NCBI GenBank assembly: GCA_934541115.1
Contig: CAKTDF010000009.1
Span: 1-64,000, forward strand
DNA from: an uncultured Eubacteriales bacterium
GTDB taxonomy: Bacteria; Bacillota; Clostridia; Oscillospirales; Acutalibacteraceae
Direction of reading: 5' to 3'
DNA: 64,000 nt
In this document: one piece after another, positions 60,501-64,000 of the stretch
Layout of the letters: the number at the start of each line of letters is the position of its first letter
Position numbering within the stretch: the first letter of the stretch is position 1
Translations under genes and position numbers: made by a program
The notes under the pieces: model-generated
What the model saw: only the letters and a program-made list of their open reading frames with translations
Database searches by the model: none
What the model was told of the DNA's origin: nothing

Positions 60501-60959
60501 ATGCGTTGTGTAATTCAAAGAGTGACCGAAGCTTCCGTAACGGTTGACGGAAAGATTACCGGTCAGATTCAAAAGGGCTTTATGGTTCTGCTTGGCGTGA
60601 TGGACGGCGACACAGAAGAAGAAATGCGCCTTCTTGCCAAAAAGGTGGGAGAAATTCGCATTTTCACCGATGAAAACGACAAGATGAATCTTTCGCTTTC
60701 ACAGGTCGGCGGAGCGGTTTTGTTGGTTTCTCAGTTCACTCTTTGCGCAGACATTGCAAAAGGGCGCCGTCCCTCATTCACACCTTCCGCAAAGCCGGAG
60801 GTGGCAGAAAGGCTTTATCTTGCGTTTGGCAGAGAGCTTGAAAAATACGGCGTTACAGATGTTCAATACGGCGTTTTCGGCGCAGATATGGCAGTCAGAC
60901 TCTGCAATGACGGACCCGTTACTATCGTTATGGACACAGATACATGGAAAAGAGGCTGA
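60501..60959 (+). CDS. dtd: D-aminoacyl-tRNA deacylase
   Basis: 152 residues, the standard Dtd length. MRCVIQRVTEASVTVDG is the family start; SQFTLCAD and NDGPVTIVMD are the two active-site motifs. It removes D-amino acids mischarged on tRNA. Dtd after relA/spoT is a common Firmicutes arrangement. Confidence 0.96.
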   Translation: MRCVIQRVTEASVTVDGKITGQIQKGFMVLLGVMDGDTEEEMRLLAKKVGEIRIFTDENDKMNLSLSQVGGAVLLVSQFTLCADIAKGRRPSFTPSAKPEVAERLYLAFGRELEKYGVTDVQYGVFGADMAVRLCNDGPVTIVMDTDTWKRG

Positions 60960-60963
60960 ATTC

Positions 60964-61602
60964 ATGAAGCTTAAAGTTGAAGGCTATCCCGTTGGGTATA
61001 TGGAAACCAACTGTTATCTTGTTACCGATGAGGAAAGTTCACACCGTTTTGTTGTTGACCCGGGCTGTTGGGACGGCTCGCTCAAAAGGCTGCTTTTAAA
61101 AGTTGAAGATGGCGAGCTTGATTATATTATTCTTACACACGGTCATTTTGACCATATTCTCGGCGTTCTTGACGTACAAAAAAGATATGGCGGAAAAATT
61201 GTTATTCACAAAAATGATTCGGATTGTTTTGTCAACAAGGAGCGTTCACTTATGCGGAGCATGGGCGCAGCCGGAGATTTGCCGCCAAAAGCGGATATCC
61301 TCGTCAAAGACGGAGACAAGCTCCCGTTCGGCAACGGTTTTATAACTGTTATGCACACTCCGGGTCACAGTGAGGGCAGCGTGTGCTATCTTATAGACGA
61401 CCTTGTTTTTAGCGGAGATACGCTTTTTTACGGTTCAATAGGAAGAACCGATTTTGATTACGGCAGCCGTGACGACATAATGAGGAGCATAAGGCGGCTT
61501 GCCGCACTTGAGGGAGACAGAAAGGTCTATCCCGGACACGGAATGCTCACAACACTTGAGAGAGAACGAAAAAACAACATTTATTTAAAAGAAGAAAAAT
61601 GA
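60964..61602 (+). CDS. Metallo-beta-lactamase-fold hydrolase
   Basis: 212 residues of the MBL superfamily (glyoxalase II/YqgX-like). Dinuclear metal motifs LTHGHFDHILG, HTPGHSEGSVCY, SGDTLFYGSIGRTDF and YPGHG are all present. The open frame extends upstream inside dtd, but GAGG is spaced for ATG 60964, four bases after the dtd stop. Substrate (a glutathione- or bacillithiol-type thioester, or other) unknown. Confidence 0.9.
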   Translation: MKLKVEGYPVGYMETNCYLVTDEESSHRFVVDPGCWDGSLKRLLLKVEDGELDYIILTHGHFDHILGVLDVQKRYGGKIVIHKNDSDCFVNKERSLMRSMGAAGDLPPKADILVKDGDKLPFGNGFITVMHTPGHSEGSVCYLIDDLVFSGDTLFYGSIGRTDFDYGSRDDIMRSIRRLAALEGDRKVYPGHGMLTTLERERKNNIYLKEEK

Positions 61603-63077
61603 AACTTATAATTATAGATAATACCTACCACTACGAGACGGAAAACCTCGTCAGAGTGTTTTGCCCTAATGAGAAAATAGAGACCGTTCACGAGGATATA
61701 GAAAGCGGAGAACGCTTTGTTAAAACTCAGCTCGCAAAAACAGAAAACGGCGCGTTGATTCGTGTTTCCGCCCGACTTTTTGAAAAAGAGGAAAAGAGCG
61801 AAAAAGAGTTCTCTCTTTCGGAAAAGCTTTTGCATGAAAGCGATGACAGCTTTTTTGAACGCAAGACGGCTCAGCTGCTTTTTAGGCTTCTTCAAAGTCA
61901 GACGGGCTACACTCCGCCTTGGGGGATACTCACCGGCGTGAGACCGGCAAAGCTCATGACGACGCTTTGCTCGGACTGCGGAGAAGAAGAGGCAGTGCGC
62001 TATTTTGAACAGGAGCTTTTTGTCAGCCGCGAAAAGGCGCAGCTTGCGCTTTCCGTTTCAAAAAAGGAAAAGCCGATCATCGATGAGAGTCTGAAGAATT
62101 CTTTCAGCTTTTATGTCTCAATTCCGTTTTGTCCCACAAGGTGCAGCTATTGCTCCTTTGTTTCTCATTCAAACGAGAGCGCCAAAAAGCTCATTCCGCA
62201 GTATGTGACTCTCCTTTGCAAGGAGATTGAAGAAACGGCAAAGATTGCAGCCTCGCTTTCTCTTAGGCTTGAAAGCGTATACATAGGCGGAGGTACGCCG
62301 ACGGCACTGCCGGCAGATGAGCTTTTGCGGCTTACTCAGACAATTTCAAAGCATTTTGATATTTCCTCGGTTCGTGAATATACTATTGAAGCGGGCAGAC
62401 CAGACAGTGTAGACGGCGATAAGCTTGAAGTGATAAAGCAAAGCGGTGCCAAACGAATCAGTATAAACCCGCAGACATTCAACAACAGCGTGCTTGAGGC
62501 TATCGGACGCCGCCACAGCGCAGAGATGACAGAGCAGGCTATGCTCCTTGCACGTGAGCACGGCTTTGGCAACATCAACATGGATCTCATAGCAGGACTC
62601 CCGACGGATACATTTGAAAGCTTTAAGAAGACGCTTGAAAAAACACTCTCCTTTGAGCCTGAGAACATCACTGTTCACACTCTTGCGCTTAAGCGCTCCT
62701 CAACGCTTGTTACTGAAGAAAAGGAAAAGGGCAGCGCTCTTGAGGCGCAGAAAATGCTTTCTTTTGCCTTTAAAAAGCTGACAGAAAACGGCTATGAGCC
62801 TTACTATATGTATCGCCAAAGCAAGTGCCTCGGCAACCTTGAAAACGTCGGCTGGGCAAAAAAAGGTTATGAGTGTCGCTATAATGTCTACATGATGGAG
62901 GAGTGCCACACGGTTCTTGCCTGCGGCGCAGGCGCGGTGACAAAGCTGCGCTCTCCGCTTTCAAAAGACATTGAACGCATTTTTAACTTCAAATACCCGT
63001 ATGAATATATTAACCGCTTTGATGAGCTGCTTGACCGCAAAAAGCATATTGCAGAGTTTTATGAGGGCAAGCTTTGA
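61599..63077 (+). CDS. hemZ: Coproporphyrinogen III dehydrogenase-like radical SAM protein HemZ
   Basis: 492 residues. An N-terminal ~150-residue extension, then a radical SAM barrel with the cluster motif IPFCPTRCSYCSFVSH (CxxxCxxC), the GGGTPTALP loop and a HemN-type C-terminal region (YYMYRQSKCLGNLENVGW). This matches Bacillus HemZ in length and layout, named for a role in anaerobic haem synthesis, but in clostridia without a haem pathway the function is uncertain. ATGA overlap with the MBL gene. Confidence 0.9.
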   Translation: MKLIIIDNTYHYETENLVRVFCPNEKIETVHEDIESGERFVKTQLAKTENGALIRVSARLFEKEEKSEKEFSLSEKLLHESDDSFFERKTAQLLFRLLQSQTGYTPPWGILTGVRPAKLMTTLCSDCGEEEAVRYFEQELFVSREKAQLALSVSKKEKPIIDESLKNSFSFYVSIPFCPTRCSYCSFVSHSNESAKKLIPQYVTLLCKEIEETAKIAASLSLRLESVYIGGGTPTALPADELLRLTQTISKHFDISSVREYTIEAGRPDSVDGDKLEVIKQSGAKRISINPQTFNNSVLEAIGRRHSAEMTEQAMLLAREHGFGNINMDLIAGLPTDTFESFKKTLEKTLSFEPENITVHTLALKRSSTLVTEEKEKGSALEAQKMLSFAFKKLTENGYEPYYMYRQSKCLGNLENVGWAKKGYECRYNVYMMEECHTVLACGAGAVTKLRSPLSKDIERIFNFKYPYEYINRFDELLDRKKHIAEFYEGKL

Positions 63078-63118
63078 CGATTTAGGTCCTTTTGGAGCGG
63101 TAATCCGCATTTTTGGTG

Positions 63119-64000
63119 GTGAGAACAACGAGCGAATACAACAATATTATCGATATCAACGAAATGGCGAGCCTTTCTCCGGATAAGCTCATTGAACTGA
63201 GCGAGGAATTCTTTTTTTCACAGGTTCGGCGGGCAGCGGAAAAAGTTTGTGCAGATGGGAGAAAGCGTGTTATAATGCTCGCGGGTCCAAGTTCATCAGG
63301 AAAAACCACAACCGCAGAGCTGCTTTCAAAGGAACTTGAAAGGAACGGCAGAACGTCAAAGGTTATTTCGCTTGATGACTTTTATCTCAATCAAGACAAA
63401 AAGCTATATTTTGAAGACGGAACGCCGGATTTTGAAACCATAAAATCGCTTGACGTTGATGAAATCATAAAGTGCCTTTCAGACATCACCGAAACGGGCG
63501 AGGCTTTTCTTCCGCGCTTTTCTTTCACAAAGCAAAGACGCGAGGAGGAGCGTGTTCATCTCACTCTCAAAGAAGATGAGTTGGTTATTGTTGAAGGACT
63601 CCATGCACTCAACCCCGTGATAACCGAATCGCTTGACGGAGAAAAGCTTTCAAAGCTTTATGTCAGCGTTTCTTCAAGAGTGATAAGCGGCGGCTCTGTT
63701 TTTCTTTCAAAAAGAGATATCCGTTTTATCCGCAGAATGGTGCGAGATTATCAATTCAGAAATTCAAAGGTTGATTATACGTTCTTTCTTTGGAACGGCG
63801 TGAGAATGGGCGAAGACAGATATCTTTTTCCGTTCAGCTCGCTTGCCGATTTGAAAATAGATTCATTTCACAGCTACGAAATGTGCGTGCTGAAAACGAT
63901 TGCAATTTCGCTTTTGGCACACATTGAAAAAGGCAGCCCTTACTATGACAGGGCAGAGGAGCTTTGCGAAAAGCTTTCGCAATTTGTTGCAATTGAAAAA
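63119..64000 (+). CDS. Uridine kinase-like P-loop nucleoside kinase (cut by window end)
   Basis: 294 codons are visible and no stop is reached. GPSSSGKTTTAELL (Walker A, residues ~56-69), SLDDFYLNQDKKLYF (nucleoside-binding DDFY), FSFTKQRREEE and VIVEGLHALNP identify the uridine kinase/phosphoribulokinase family. Many clostridial homologues carry a TGS and tRNA-synthetase-like N-terminal region; here only ~50 residues precede the P-loop, so it is the short form. The start is uncertain: GTG 63119, GTG 63116 or TTG 63113, with GGAGCGG at 63094-63100. Confidence 0.8.
   Translation, partial: MRTTSEYNNIIDINEMASLSPDKLIELSEEFFFSQVRRAAEKVCADGRKRVIMLAGPSSSGKTTTAELLSKELERNGRTSKVISLDDFYLNQDKKLYFEDGTPDFETIKSLDVDEIIKCLSDITETGEAFLPRFSFTKQRREEERVHLTLKEDELVIVEGLHALNPVITESLDGEKLSKLYVSVSSRVISGGSVFLSKRDIRFIRRMVRDYQFRNSKVDYTFFLWNGVRMGEDRYLFPFSSLADLKIDSFHSYEMCVLKTIAISLLAHIEKGSPYYDRAEELCEKLSQFVAIEK

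Overview
The window looks like chromosome from a strictly anaerobic, fermentative member of the Clostridia, most likely an Oscillospiraceae/Ruminococcaceae-type gut bacterium. The grounds are the gene content (pyruvate:ferredoxin oxidoreductase, an electron-bifurcating-type [FeFe]-hydrogenase, NfnAB, Rex, iron alcohol dehydrogenase), Gram-positive promoters with 16-17 bp spacers, strong GGAGG ribosome binding sites with many TTG/GTG starts, and a mid-range G+C content. No phage, insertion sequence or CRISPR array is visible. The species cannot be named from the sequence.

Layout: 1-281 is a tandem array of 103-bp palindromic repeats. 329-8938 carries small accessory genes: cytidine deaminase-like enzyme, acetyltransferase, an Rrf2 regulator with a shared operator also found before a frameshifted cupin gene, a flavodoxin-like protein, a PucR-type regulator, Hsp20, a tRNA-Leu, an FMN reductase-like protein and a secreted GH18 protein. 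8993-10694 is mgtE with a leader peptide ORF. 10730-14183 holds an AlbA_2/ATPase-type regulator with a 41-bp direct-repeat array at its promoter, a structured small RNA (copy A), a Cro/C1-type regulator and a small membrane protein. 14451-18002 is PFOR. 18287-25444 carries a PHP phosphatase, nagB, an Fn3-like protein, a P-type ATPase and a split ThrE-type exporter. 25518-27834 has copy B of the structured RNA followed by a secreted lectin/cysteine-peptidase protein.

28000-40136, almost all on the minus strand, is a redox block. In transcription order it reads nfnA-nfnB, then hydC-hydB-hydA-ferredoxin, then rex, then a phosphotransferase, two thioredoxin-like ferredoxins, a sensory-type [FeFe]-hydrogenase with a PAS domain, and a SpoIIE-type PP2C phosphatase. 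With PFOR (14451) and iron ADH (40762), this gives a nearly complete route from pyruvate oxidation to H2, NADPH and ethanol, together with its NADH sensor (Rex) and a probable H2 or redox sensor (HydS plus phosphatase). A 500-bp structured, terminator-ended region lies between adh and nfnA.

42260-51752 has a GPH-type sugar transporter with a coiled-coil tail, glycogen phosphorylase, a HAD phosphatase, an MntR/DtxR-type regulator, a MIF-like tautomerase and two secreted proteins. 52153-64000 is a long co-directional run: condensation-type acyltransferase, zinc-ribbon membrane protein, RecQ, RecJ, RelA/SpoT, Dtd, an MBL hydrolase, HemZ and a uridine-kinase-like gene cut by the window end.

The most unusual item is the two-copy structured RNA (12507-12755 and 25552-25775). 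The two copies differ in most of their sequence but keep the same closing stem, an internal hairpin with compensatory changes, an apparent loop-to-3'-end pseudoknot and a UUCG-capped terminator.
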